A stretch of 64,000 bases of DNA from VXLM01 sp965242665 (GCA_965242665.1 OZ251484.1:1550001-1614000), one strand, 5' to 3'. Counted from the stretch's first letter, positions 26,174 to 35,213 are shown. The notes: generated by a model not told the origin, from the letters alone. Program-made: numbers and translations.

Positions 26174-27406
26174 ATGGCGAGGATCGTTCAGAAATACGGT
26201 GGGACATCCCTCGGGGACGCCGAGAGGATCAGGAGCGCGGCGGCTCGCATCGCGTCCTCTTGCGCGGGGGGGAACAGTGTCGCGGCGGTCGTCTCCGCGA
26301 TGGGCGACACTACGGATAGACTCATCGAGCTTGCCTGCGAGGTATCGGGCAGTCCGGAGTCGCGCGAGTTGGACGCTCTGCTTTCGACGGGGGAGATGGC
26401 GAGTTGTGCGCTTGTGGCGATGGCGGTGAGGTCGCTGGGGTTGGAGGCGGTGAGTTTGAGCGGGGCGCAGGCGGGGATTCGCACGGACGCGCGGCACGGC
26501 AGGGCAAGGATTGCAGCGGTGGAGGCGGGGCGGATCGAGGCGGAGTTGGAGCGCGGGCGGGTGGTTGTCGTCGCCGGGTTCCAGGGCATTACGGAAGGCA
26601 TGGACGTCACCACGCTGGGCAGGGGTGCGTCCGATCTCTCGGCGGTCGCCGTCGCGGCGGCCATCCGCGCGGAGCGGTGCGAGGTCTATACGGACGTGCG
26701 GGGAATCTACACGGCCGATCCGAGGCGTGTGAGGAGCGCCCGTCAGCTGCGGGAGGTTGGCTATGAGGAGATGTTGGAGATGGCAAGTTCGGGGGCAAAG
26801 ATGCAGCCGAGGTCGATTGAGTTGGCGATGCAGTACGACGTGCCCATCCTCGTGGCATCTAGCTTCGAGGACGTGCCGGGCACGCTCATCCACCGGAGGG
26901 GAGACATGGAACCGGGCGTAGGGGAGTTTCGGAATAGGGCGCGAGCGGTCGCGACGGACGCGAACGTTGCAAAGATCACGGTTACGGGTATCGTCGACCG
27001 ACCTGGGGTATCTGCGGGGCTGCTCGAGCCTCTCGCGGACGCGGACATCAGCGTGGATGTCATCGTTCAAAACGCACATGTGCGGGAGACCATCGACTTT
27101 GCGTTCACGGTGGGCAGGGACGACGCTGGGCGTGCATTGCAGATCGTCCGCGCGGCGGCGGAACGGCTCGGCGCGGATGACGTGCTGCTTACCGACGACC
27201 TCGCGAAGGTTAGCCTCATCGGGGCGGCCATGCAAAACACGCCTGGATACGCCAGTCGGATGTTTCGGGCGCTCGCGGACGCGGGGATCAATATCGACAT
27301 GATTTCCACGTCGGAGATTCGGATCACTTGCGTGGTGCGGGAAGACCGTCTCGACGATGCGGCGCGCGCGCTCCATTCGGCGTTCGGGCTCGACCGCGGG
27401 GAGTAG
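26174..27406 (+). CDS. lysC: Aspartate kinase
   Basis: A 410-residue aspartokinase, catalysing the first step of lysine, threonine and methionine synthesis (phosphorylation of aspartate). The N-terminal MARIVQKYGGTSLGDAERI carries the kinase signature K-Y/F-G-G-T-S. FQGITEGMDVTTLGRGASD and RCEVYTDVRGIYTADPR complete the amino-acid-kinase fold. Two ACT domains follow (DRPGVSAGLLEPLADADISV and AGINIDMISTSEIRITCVV), so it is probably feedback-inhibited. The start is fixed by family alignment; expression is predicted from a nearly leaderless mRNA. The partner lysA is at 60.5 kb in this window. Confidence 0.95.
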   Translation: MARIVQKYGGTSLGDAERIRSAAARIASSCAGGNSVAAVVSAMGDTTDRLIELACEVSGSPESRELDALLSTGEMASCALVAMAVRSLGLEAVSLSGAQAGIRTDARHGRARIAAVEAGRIEAELERGRVVVVAGFQGITEGMDVTTLGRGASDLSAVAVAAAIRAERCEVYTDVRGIYTADPRRVRSARQLREVGYEEMLEMASSGAKMQPRSIELAMQYDVPILVASSFEDVPGTLIHRRGDMEPGVGEFRNRARAVATDANVAKITVTGIVDRPGVSAGLLEPLADADISVDVIVQNAHVRETIDFAFTVGRDDAGRALQIVRAAAERLGADDVLLTDDLAKVSLIGAAMQNTPGYASRMFRALADAGINIDMISTSEIRITCVVREDRLDDAARALHSAFGLDRGE

Positions 27407-27442
27407 CCGAACGTTGGCCGCGTCTCGTACTCTTTGTGAGGC

Positions 27443-28504
27443 GGTTCCGTTTGATTCATTGGCATGGCGGCTATGGGACTGCAACTCCAAGCGATACGTC
27501 GAATCCGCTGCGGGTTGGGGGCAACCCGTGCCGAGGGAACGCCGGTTGCCTCGCGCGTGTGTGCGTGCGCGCACGAGTTTCTGTAGGATTCCGAAGGATT
27601 TTGTCGGATTCTGTCGGATTGTGTAGACGGCGGGAGGAGGGCCGTCTCTTCGGGGGTTTGGACGCAGCGGGGTGGATTCCCGCCTACGCGGGAATGACGT
27701 AGGTGGGCGCGGGAATGACGTGGGTGGGTGCGGGAATGACGTGGGTGGGTGCGGGAATGACGTAGGTGGGTGCGGGAATGACGTGGGTGGGTGCGGGAAT
27801 GACGTAGGTGGGTGCGGGAATGACGTAGGTGGGTGTGGGAATGACGTGGGTGGGTGTGGGAATGACGTGGGTGGGTGTGGGAATGCGGAGGGCCGGTGGA
27901 GGAGGTGGTTGGGGGTTGGTGTGTTTCGCGCATGGGGGAATCTCCTTGGGTTGTGGTTTCGATGGGGTCGGCTTAGGTTCAGGGTAGTACGTGGGTTCTG
28001 TTTTGTCAAATACGATGCAGGGGGAGATTCCCGCCTTCGCGGGAATGACGGGGACAGTGTGCGGGAATGACGGGGACAGTGTGCGGGAATGACGGGGACA
28101 GTGTGCGGGAATGACGGGGACAGTGTGCGGGAATGACGGGGACAGTGTGCGGGAATGACGGGGACAGTGTGCGGGAATGACGGGGACAGTGTGCGGGAAT
28201 GACGGGGACAGTGTGCGGGAATGACGGGGGGAGTGCGGGAATGACGGGGACAGTGTGCGGGAATGACGGGGGGAGTGCGGGAATGATGTGGGAGGGTGTG
28301 GGAATGACGGGGGAGGGTGCGGGAATGACGGGGGGAGTGCGGGAATGACGGGGGGAGTGCGGGAATGACGGGGGGAGTGCGGGAATGATGTGGGAGGGTG
28401 TGGGAATGACGGGGGAGGGTGCGGGAATGACGGGGGGAGTGCGGGAATGACGGGGGAGGGTGCGGGAATGACGGGGGGAGTGCGGGAATGAATCGAACGG
28501 AACC
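27443..28504. repeat. Repeat element R2: 1.06-kb element with terminal inverted repeats, two minisatellites and an internal promoter cassette
   Basis: The ends GGTTCCGTTTGATTCATT (27443-27460) and AATGAATCGAACGGAACC (28487-28504) are inverted copies with one mismatch. Inside, in order, are module C, module B (CGGATTYTGT-type iterations, 27533-27625), the hairpin ATTCCCGC-CTAC-GCGGGAAT (about 27678), about ten 21-bp GGGAATGACGTRGGTGGGTGC units (to 27890), and module A on the minus strand (AAGGAGA at 27947-27941, TACCCT and TTGACA at 28009-27981). Then come a second hairpin (28028) and about 20 units of 20-22 bp (28048-28490). No transposase is encoded, and the long minus-strand frames here are an effect of the repeats. 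Confidence 0.85.
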
Positions 28505-28590
28505 TTGGAGGCCCCCTGGTTGACGCGACGATGCCGTCTCGCCTATCCTCATGCAAGCGCGGGCGCTGACGGATCCGAGGGGATCCGCGG

Positions 28591-29769
28591 TTGCGTACAC
28601 AGGGGGTGACGGACTTGATCATCGACTCGCATGCATACTGCTTCGAACCGCTCGACAGTCCGCGGGGGTACTCGTCCAGCGAGGAGCACCTGCGTTGGGC
28701 CCAGGCGGCTCACGCATCGCATCATCAACCGGCAATGCGCATTCCGGACGGGAGCGCGGGTCCGTCAGACGCGCTCGACCCCGAGGGTAAACACGATCTG
28801 GAAAGCCTTCCGGACGTGCGGTTCCGCGTGAACAAGCAGAGGGGCCGAGTCGTGTGGGACTGGGAGGGGAGAGAGTATACGAAGTATTTCATGCCGCCGA
28901 ATCTGCGGAACGCGGAGTTTACTCCGTTCAGTCTCGATTGCGAGATGCACTACGCCGGGGTGGACGCCGTCTTGCTGCATACCGACCCATCCCTCGTGCG
29001 GGACAGCTCGTACTTGAGTGAGATCGTGGAGCGCTTCCCCGGGCGCATGTACTCGATGGCTCCGGTGGAGGAGTGGCGCATCATCGCGGAGCCGGATGCC
29101 GTGACTGCGGAGACGGTCCGGGCGATTCAGGAGGGCAGGCTCCACGCGGTCAAGTTCATTCCTCCCCTGTGTTACCGGGCGAGCAGCGAGGGATGGGATG
29201 ACGGCCCGTACCGGCCGTTCTGGGAAGCGGTCGTCGGTCTTGGCGTGCCCATCTTCTTCACGCTTGGCTCCGGTCCGGGCGATCTCGCTGGCGTCAAGCG
29301 CAGCAAGTCCGAGGAGCAGCGCGGCTATCTGGACGAGCATAGGGTCTTGATGCGCTGGATGGAGCGCTATCCGGACGCCGTGTGCAGCCTTACGCACGGC
29401 TTTCCGTGGCGGACGTTCCTGGATGAGGATCGGCTGGCTATCACGTTGCCGGACGAAATATGGGAGCCGTTCGACAACTCGAACGTGAGATTGGAAGTGT
29501 GCTTCCCCGTCCGTCTCGGGGACGTCTTCGATTATCCGTACCGCGAGGTATGGCCTACGCTGAGCGAGATGATCGAGCGCATCGGGGCAGACCGACTTCT
29601 GTGGGGTACGGACATGCCTTTCCAGAATCGCTTTTGCACTTATCGGCAGTCGCGGAAGTGGATCGAGGTTCCGTTTGCTGACTGGGCGGGGCTTGGCGAG
29701 GAGCAGATGTCGATGATAATGGGCGGTACGGCGGCGCGGCTGCTGGGCGTCGTCGAGCAAGACGGCTGA
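28591..29769 (+). CDS. Amidohydrolase-2 family metal-dependent hydrolase
   Basis: A 392-residue TIM-barrel hydrolase of the amidohydrolase-2/decarboxylase group. It begins LIIDSHAYCFE (H-A-Y-C in place of the usual H-x-H), later has a central SLTHGFPWRTFL (His on strand 6) and ends with LLWGTDMPFQNRFCTYRQS (the Asp ligand of strand 8). Family members act as hydrolases or non-oxidative decarboxylases of aromatic or related acids. Substitution of the second N-terminal His by Cys or Tyr suggests altered metal binding. The start could be TTG 28591 (GAGG upstream) or GTG 28606. Confidence 0.75.
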   Translation: MRTQGVTDLIIDSHAYCFEPLDSPRGYSSSEEHLRWAQAAHASHHQPAMRIPDGSAGPSDALDPEGKHDLESLPDVRFRVNKQRGRVVWDWEGREYTKYFMPPNLRNAEFTPFSLDCEMHYAGVDAVLLHTDPSLVRDSSYLSEIVERFPGRMYSMAPVEEWRIIAEPDAVTAETVRAIQEGRLHAVKFIPPLCYRASSEGWDDGPYRPFWEAVVGLGVPIFFTLGSGPGDLAGVKRSKSEEQRGYLDEHRVLMRWMERYPDAVCSLTHGFPWRTFLDEDRLAITLPDEIWEPFDNSNVRLEVCFPVRLGDVFDYPYREVWPTLSEMIERIGADRLLWGTDMPFQNRFCTYRQSRKWIEVPFADWAGLGEEQMSMIMGGTAARLLGVVEQDG

Positions 29770-29784
29770 TTCGAGCGCGCCGCC

Positions 29785-30483
29785 GTGTTTGGTTCACTCG
29801 CACTCCGCATGACGTTCGCGCCGCCGATGGTGGCTCTGTGCATTGCCGCCGCCTGCGGCCCGACACCTGCGACCGACGTTCCTCCCGCGCCAACCGCAAC
29901 GCCCGCGATACCCGCGCCTCCGTCTGCGCCTGACCCAACCCCCACGCCTCGGCCGACTGTCGTTCCAACTTCCACGTCGCTCCCTCGAGCTGTTCCGACG
30001 ACCGTTCCAACTCCTCGCCCCACGCCTCGGGTAATCCGCAGCGCGTCGCAGGAAGACACGATGCCGGCTCCGGACTTCGCGCTGGAAACCTTCGATGGCG
30101 AAACTGTCCGTCTGTCCGATCTGCATGGGCAAGTGGTGGTGCTCAACTTCTGGGCGTCTTGGTGTCCGCCGTGCAGGTGGGAGATGCCGTTCTTCGAGGA
30201 GATTTCGCAGGAGTACCGCGGCGACGGGGTAACTTTCGTTGGGGTGGCGATGTCCGACACGTTGGAGGCCGCGAGCGAATTCGCAACCGGCGCAGGGGTT
30301 ACCTACCCTATTGGGCTGGACGCGACCAACGAAATCACTCGCGCCTACCGCGTGGTGTCTCTGCCAACGACGTTCTTCATCTCGCCGGACGGGGACATCC
30401 AACGCAGGCTCACGAGTCCTGCCAACGAGGGTGCGCTCCATGTCTTCATCCGAGGGCAGCTTCGGGGGACTCAGAGGGAGTAG
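29785..30483 (+). CDS. TlpA/ResA-like thioredoxin-fold lipoprotein
   Basis: A 232-residue protein with an N-terminal lipobox VALCIAAACGP, a Pro/Thr-rich linker to about residue 90, and a thioredoxin-like domain. The domain starts APDFALETFDGETVRLSDL and includes the active site FWASWCPPCRWEMPFF (C-P-P-C). It ends with a cis-proline loop SLPTTFFISPDG. TlpA/ResA proteins reduce disulfides outside the membrane, for example during cytochrome c maturation. GTG 29785 was used; ATG 29809 is possible. It starts 16 bases after the amidohydrolase gene, so they may be co-transcribed. Confidence 0.85.
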   Translation: MFGSLALRMTFAPPMVALCIAAACGPTPATDVPPAPTATPAIPAPPSAPDPTPTPRPTVVPTSTSLPRAVPTTVPTPRPTPRVIRSASQEDTMPAPDFALETFDGETVRLSDLHGQVVVLNFWASWCPPCRWEMPFFEEISQEYRGDGVTFVGVAMSDTLEAASEFATGAGVTYPIGLDATNEITRAYRVVSLPTTFFISPDGDIQRRLTSPANEGALHVFIRGQLRGTQRE

Positions 30484-30605
30484 CGCGGCGGTGAGTCCAG
30501 CTATCACGTATAGCCAGCATCTTTCGTGTCGTCGGGTGCGGCACATGCGCGTCTATCGGGACGTCTACATCCCGCAAGGGGCAACGGGCCGACCGGCTCT
30601 CGTTC

Positions 30606-30634
30606 TTGACAAGGCGGCGATGAGGGCATAGCAT
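30606..30634 (+). promoter_or_regulatory. Sigma-70 promoter upstream of the PQQ-propeller lipoprotein
   Basis: TTGACA at 30606-30611, 17 bases, TAGCAT at 30629-30634. The predicted transcript start is near 30641, 10 bases before the first ATG at 30651. Confidence 0.5.
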
Positions 30635-30650
30635 CCGCAGCGGACTTCGA

Positions 30651-32243
30651 ATGAGTCTACCGACGTCAGATGCAAGACTCCGCATGATGCGCCAAATCCT
30701 CCTGCCTGCGCTTGCCGCGGCCGTCCTCTTGGCGGCGGGATGCGGCGATGGTTTTTCGTCAATCACGCCGACTCCCTTCGTCAGCGCGTGGGAGCTGAGA
30801 ACGGAGTCGGCCGATCCTCTTACGGGCAGAGAGTTTGCGGGCGTCTCCCTCCGGCCAACCGGCATATCCACTAGGACAACCTTGCTTGTCCGATGCACGT
30901 TCAACTCGGCCATCGAACGGGAGAATGGTCTGGGTGTTCTCATCGTCTGGGATGAGGACTTGGGATCGGACTATCGGCCGACCGTGGCGGTGCGCTTCGA
31001 CGATGGGGACGCCGTCGAGGGTGCTTGGGAGTTGGGGTCGTCCGCGGAACAGGCGGCGACGTTCGCGCCCGACGCCGATGCGTTCATCTCAGGTATGAAG
31101 GGAGCGAGCCGGTTGACGGTCAAGATATGGAAGCAGGACCTGGCGAGCATCACCGCGCAATGGGAGGTTGCAGGCTTCCGGGAGGCAGTGCGGCCGGTCG
31201 AGGAGAGGTGCGACCCGAACTTCGTTCCGGCTCCGACGCCGGTCACGATACGCGATTATCTCTGGCGGTATGAAACGGGGAACCGGGTGAGTTCCTCTCC
31301 GGTGGTCGTGGACGGTGTCGTCTACGCCGGCTCATACGACGGCTATTTGTACGCGGTGGACGCGGCATCCGGCGAGCTGCGGTGGCGGTATGCGACGGAC
31401 GAGGATGGGGTGAGTTCATCTCCGACGGTTGTAGACGGCGTCGTCTACATCGGATCGAGGGACAAATTCCTGTACGCGGTGGACGCGGCATCGGGCAAGC
31501 TGCGATGGCGGTACGGCACGGGGGCATGGGTGAATTCCGCCCCGGCGGTTGCGGACGGCATCATCTACGTCGGGTCATACGATCATTCCTTGCACGCGGT
31601 GGACGTCGCATCGGGCGAACGGCGGTGGCGGCATGAAACAGGGGACGAGGTGGAATCCTCTCCGGTGGTCAAGGGCGGTATCGTCTATTTCGGATCGAGG
31701 GATACATTTCTGTATGCGGTGGACGCGGCATCGGGCAAGCTGCGATGGCGGTATGCGACGGGGGATTGGGTGCGTTCATCTCCGGCGGTAGTGGACGGCG
31801 TCGTCTATGTCGGCTCGGACGATGGCTACGTGTATGCGGTGGACGCGACATCCGGCAAACTGCGATGGCGGTACGAAACGGGGGGCGAGGTGTATTCATC
31901 TCCGGCGGTAGTGGACGGCGTCGTCTATGTCGGATCGGACGACGGCTATGTGTACGCGATGGAGGCGACATCAGGCGAGCTGCGGTGGCGGTATGCGACG
32001 GGGGATTGGGTGCGTTCATCTCCGGCGGTAGTGGACGGCGTCGTCTATGTCGGCTCGGATGACGGCTATGTGTATGCGATAGGCGCAGACTCCGGCGAAC
32101 TGCGGCGGCGGTATGCGACGGGGGGCCGGGTGTATTCGTCTCCGGCGGTCGCGGGCGGGCGTCTCTATGTCGGCTCACATGATGGCTATGTGTACGCGGG
32201 GGAGGCGTTGACTACAATAGAAGAGGGATCTCTATCCCAATGA
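30651..32243 (+). CDS. PQQ-like eight-bladed beta-propeller lipoprotein
   Basis: A 530-residue lipoprotein (lipobox LLAAGCG) with a unique N-terminal domain to about residue 200, then eight blades of 39-41 residues. Each blade has the pattern W-R-Y-x-T-G-x-x-V-x-S-S-P-x-V-x-x-G-V-V-Y-x-G-S-x-D-x-x-x-Y-A-x-x-x-x-S-G. The family (PQQ-like, BamB type) builds scaffolds rather than dehydrogenases when the cofactor residues are missing. Blades 5 to 7 are almost identical in DNA, showing recent expansion. Starts at 30651, 30684 and 30687 are all possible; the last two would give the better signal peptide. Confidence 0.85.
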   Translation: MSLPTSDARLRMMRQILLPALAAAVLLAAGCGDGFSSITPTPFVSAWELRTESADPLTGREFAGVSLRPTGISTRTTLLVRCTFNSAIERENGLGVLIVWDEDLGSDYRPTVAVRFDDGDAVEGAWELGSSAEQAATFAPDADAFISGMKGASRLTVKIWKQDLASITAQWEVAGFREAVRPVEERCDPNFVPAPTPVTIRDYLWRYETGNRVSSSPVVVDGVVYAGSYDGYLYAVDAASGELRWRYATDEDGVSSSPTVVDGVVYIGSRDKFLYAVDAASGKLRWRYGTGAWVNSAPAVADGIIYVGSYDHSLHAVDVASGERRWRHETGDEVESSPVVKGGIVYFGSRDTFLYAVDAASGKLRWRYATGDWVRSSPAVVDGVVYVGSDDGYVYAVDATSGKLRWRYETGGEVYSSPAVVDGVVYVGSDDGYVYAMEATSGELRWRYATGDWVRSSPAVVDGVVYVGSDDGYVYAIGADSGELRRRYATGGRVYSSPAVAGGRLYVGSHDGYVYAGEALTTIEEGSLSQ

Positions 32244-32263
32244 TGTACTACCGACGGATCTGT

Positions 32264-32599
32264 TCACACTCCGCGGTCGATCATTTTTCGCACGTCAAGA
32301 ACCTTTGCGTCTTGAGGCACAGATTCAATTGATCGTGTGTACTGCGTATAGTGCTCCCTCTTTCTGAATGCGCCACTGAACGCACTACTAAACGCGCCGA
32401 ATTCCCCATCGGGAGATAGCTGCAATTCACCGTCCTCGGACACGTAGATATGAAGGGTGATTTGTTCCATATCTTGGTGATCTTTTGACCCCACACGAAC
32501 AACGTCTATCCTGTAGCGACCAGATTGCAGGTCCCCACAGTCCAACAGAATCCTAGGTGTTGTCGACTTGTGGTTGTTAGGCATTCCGTCTACTCCCAT
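32264..32599 (-). CDS. Small protein encoded after the methyltransferase-HNH gene
   Basis: A protein of 106-111 residues beginning (MGVDG)MPNNHKSTTPRILLD. It is acidic-to-neutral with no membrane segment and is not recognised. It overlaps the stop of the upstream methyltransferase-HNH gene. Either ATG 32599 (GGAGG upstream) or ATG 32584 (GGGAG upstream) could be used. A near-identical 5' end (ATGCCTAACAACCAC plus flanking bases) recurs at 52418, just after another nuclease gene, which suggests a partner gene that travels with restriction systems. Confidence 0.55.
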   Translation of the reverse strand: MGVDGMPNNHKSTTPRILLDCGDLQSGRYRIDVVRVGSKDHQDMEQITLHIYVSEDGELQLSPDGEFGAFSSAFSGAFRKREHYTQYTRSIESVPQDAKVLDVRKMIDRGV

Positions 32600-34077
32600 T
32601 GCTTGTCCTCCCACCATTCGGCGTCCATCCGCTCTTCCTCCACCCGCGCAACTCGCAGCTCCGCCAACGTCAGCTTGTTCGACTTCTTGCCGTTGCACGG
32701 GCCGCAAAGCAGCGTGAAGTTGGGCATCTCGTCCTTTCCACCCCTCGACTTCGGCCTCTTGTGATCCACTTGCAGGTGGTCCGCGTAGGGCGGAACCCAG
32801 CCGCATCCTTGACACCGCATCCCGTCCCTCACCACCAGCTGCCTCCTGGCCTCGCTCACGGGAATCTTCGGCGCGTTCTTCTTCTGGCTGGTCACAACCA
32901 GTTCGGGCGCGACAGGCTCGCCGTCGTCCGTGCGTTCCGGCGCATCCGTCAGAACGCGAACGATGTCGTTCCACGCCATACTTGCGCTGACCTCGTTCTG
33001 CAAGCGTTCGAAGATTACCTCCTCAGCTTCTTCTCGGATGTCGATCCCAATCCACTGCCGTCCCAACTGCTCTGCGGCCACGCACGTCGTCGCGCAACCC
33101 GCGAACGGGTCGAGCACAATATCGCCGGGGTTCGATGACGCCTCAATGATTCGCTTGTACAGGGCGAGAGGCTTCTGGGTTGGATAACCTGTCCGTTCCT
33201 TAGCAGTGTTGCCGACTCTGCGAATGTCTGTCCAAATCGACTGCGCCTTCTGCCCCGGTGCCTTTTCATCCAAATACTGAATATGGCCTCGTAGCAGTGG
33301 TCGCCCTTGTTCGTCAGTCTTGATACGCCCCGCCGCCCACAACTCCTCCAACTTTTCATAGCTGTGTGCCCAACCTCGGGTTGTAGGCGTTGTGCCTCTC
33401 CACTCGAACATACGGCTAGGCGTTTGACCGGGGGCAGTCAAGTTCTCTGTCTTGTACAGCCGCCCATCGGCATCATGTCGGTAGTGCCTCATCTCTGCTT
33501 TGCTCCGCTTGTGATAGACCTGATTCCACGTCGCCTCTTTGTCAGATTTGACGTAGAAGAGGATGTAGTCCACAATCGCGCCGAACTTCTTAGTCACAGA
33601 ATTGTTGGAGGTCTGCCTCTTCCAGACGATTTCGTTCCTGAAGTTCCGCCGTCCGAAGATGGCGTCCATCATAGCCTTCATGTAGTGAGACGCCGTCGGG
33701 TCGCAGTGAAGATAGATGCTGCCCGTATCCTTCAGCACCCGGTGCATCTCGAGAACCCGAACGGCCATCCAGCACAGGAACGCCCCCATACCGTCCCCCC
33801 CCGCTGCCTGCGCTGACGCAATCACCGCGTATAGGCTGGGATGCTTTTCTAGTATAGCCTTCGTCCACTCCGTATGGACGTCGTCGTCCCAGTTCCAGAC
33901 GTCCTTGAACTCGACGTTCTTTCCGGCTTTCGTCGTCCCCTCAAACGCGGGCACGCCCTTGTTGAACGGCGGGTCGGTTGCGATGAGGTCGATACTCTTG
34001 GAATCCAAGCCGCGGAGGACGGGGAGGTTATCTTCGAGGAAGAGTGTCCTATTCAACGTCGCGCTATTCTTGGTCAC
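32590..34077 (-). CDS. DNA methyltransferase fused to an HNH endonuclease
   Basis: A protein of about 495 residues. The N-terminal two-thirds is a beta-class DNA methyltransferase: DLIATDPPFNKGVPAF (catalytic DPPF motif) near residue 35, and VLDPFAGCATTCVAAEQLG plus QWIGIDI (AdoMet site) near residue 325. The C-terminal 90 residues form an HNH nuclease: CQGC, a DHLQVDHKRPKSRGG core, NFTLLCGPCNGKKSNK. A restriction nuclease and its methylase in one chain would be a complete type II-like system. The frame opens at a TTG; GTG 34077 has GAGG 7 bases upstream and is preferred. It lies between a nucleotide-hydrolase-like effector and a small protein. Confidence 0.85.
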   Translation of the reverse strand: MTKNSATLNRTLFLEDNLPVLRGLDSKSIDLIATDPPFNKGVPAFEGTTKAGKNVEFKDVWNWDDDVHTEWTKAILEKHPSLYAVIASAQAAGGDGMGAFLCWMAVRVLEMHRVLKDTGSIYLHCDPTASHYMKAMMDAIFGRRNFRNEIVWKRQTSNNSVTKKFGAIVDYILFYVKSDKEATWNQVYHKRSKAEMRHYRHDADGRLYKTENLTAPGQTPSRMFEWRGTTPTTRGWAHSYEKLEELWAAGRIKTDEQGRPLLRGHIQYLDEKAPGQKAQSIWTDIRRVGNTAKERTGYPTQKPLALYKRIIEASSNPGDIVLDPFAGCATTCVAAEQLGRQWIGIDIREEAEEVIFERLQNEVSASMAWNDIVRVLTDAPERTDDGEPVAPELVVTSQKKNAPKIPVSEARRQLVVRDGMRCQGCGWVPPYADHLQVDHKRPKSRGGKDEMPNFTLLCGPCNGKKSNKLTLAELRVARVEEERMDAEWWEDKQWE

Positions 34078-34223
34078 TGGCAAGCCTCGCTGTGTTCGGA
34101 ATACCCTGCTCGGTTATCTTTGCAGTCCGCATCTACTAGTCATGCGAGACGTCATCGAACGATAGGGTGTCCCCGCTTCCGTCAATACTACTACATCTGC
34201 GAGCGATGCACACACCGCGCGCC

Positions 34224-35213
34224 TCACGCCATGTTCGGCCCCTCTCCGATGCGGGCTAGGATTCTCTGTAGGAGACGCCCCTGTAACTCCGCCTCCTCGC
34301 CCTTCTTCCAAACGATATGGGCGTACTGCCGAATATCGAAGTGGACTTTGTCTATCAAATCGCTGCGGCACGTGTAGATGATGGGGATATCCAGGCCCAT
34401 GGCGAATCCTGCCTCGAAGTACACGCTGCCCCTCGCCCCATCTTCTCCATGCGTCATATCGGACACGAGGAATCGAGACCTGCGGATTTCCGCAACGATA
34501 TCGTCATCGAGCTTGTTTGCGTCTGGTTTCCGGTCGATCCTCATGGGCTTGTACCCCGCCTGCACGATTGCCGGCTTGATTCCCTTCTCGTAGACGTCCT
34601 TCATCTCATCGTCAAACCACATCGCAACGAACGCCTGCGCCGAATCGGGGTTGGTCTTCAGACTCTCGATTCGAGCGTAGCCATCCACGGTAACGGTGAC
34701 TCGTTCAATAGCGTCCCGACTTTGATATTCTACGATTTCAACCCATCCCTTTTTGGATAGATAATCGATGAGGAACACAACTTCCCTCCGGCCGGTCGAC
34801 TCAGACCAAGCCAAAGCACCATCGTAATCGGGGGTGCGTACATCAAGTACAGGTATATCGTCCCCTATTTCGCCAGCCGAACACTTTGCCAGATACCGCA
34901 GGAGCCTCTCAGCCCGCTCCGGGACTGGGAGCGGAGCAGCTTGCTTCGCCTCTTCTATGCGCTCGGGCGTTACCCTCGGCCATGTCTCCCCTTGCTCGCG
35001 TTCGTTCACGAGCATGGTGGTCAGCCGAGCCTTCACTTGAGTAGGATCCCTCTTTACGGAAGGATCCGACTCAAGGCGGTATAGTGCTTCGCGGTCAATC
35101 ACGTATTGGCCACCAGCGCGGTGGGCATCTTCTACGTATGTCAGATATCCTTGCGGGTTTGCGCGGACTTCACCGTGGCCCCAGATCGGGCATGTATTGG
35201 TTTGAGTAGACAT
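34224..35213 (-). CDS. TIR/nucleoside-deoxyribosyltransferase-like domain protein (candidate defence effector)
   Basis: A 329-residue protein. The C-terminal 130 residues (AQAFVAMWFDDEMKDVYEKG, then KLDDDIVAEIRRSRFLVSDM, SVYFEAGFAMGLDIPIIYTC, HFDIRQYAHIVW) show the Rossmann-like fold of the nucleoside 2-deoxyribosyltransferase/TIR-like group, whose members often cut NAD or related nucleotides in antiphage systems. The N-terminal 190 residues include a C-x-x-x-G-H-G-like start and a winged-helix-like region, but I cannot name them. It is the first gene of a three-gene minus-strand run with the methyltransferase-HNH fusion. Enzymatic activity is inferred. Confidence 0.65.
   Translation of the reverse strand: MSTQTNTCPIWGHGEVRANPQGYLTYVEDAHRAGGQYVIDREALYRLESDPSVKRDPTQVKARLTTMLVNEREQGETWPRVTPERIEEAKQAAPLPVPERAERLLRYLAKCSAGEIGDDIPVLDVRTPDYDGALAWSESTGRREVVFLIDYLSKKGWVEIVEYQSRDAIERVTVTVDGYARIESLKTNPDSAQAFVAMWFDDEMKDVYEKGIKPAIVQAGYKPMRIDRKPDANKLDDDIVAEIRRSRFLVSDMTHGEDGARGSVYFEAGFAMGLDIPIIYTCRSDLIDKVHFDIRQYAHIVWKKGEEAELQGRLLQRILARIGEGPNMA

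Noticed and set aside
27662..28490. CRISPR-like regularly spaced repeats
   Set aside because: Units are only 18-22 bp with no unique spacers; intervening bases are themselves repeated and no cas gene is present.
26090..28622. Very long minus-strand reading frames (to about 836 codons) rich in Pro-Ser-His
   Set aside because: They come from stop-free GGGAATGAC minisatellites and from antisense to lysC; composition is not protein-like.
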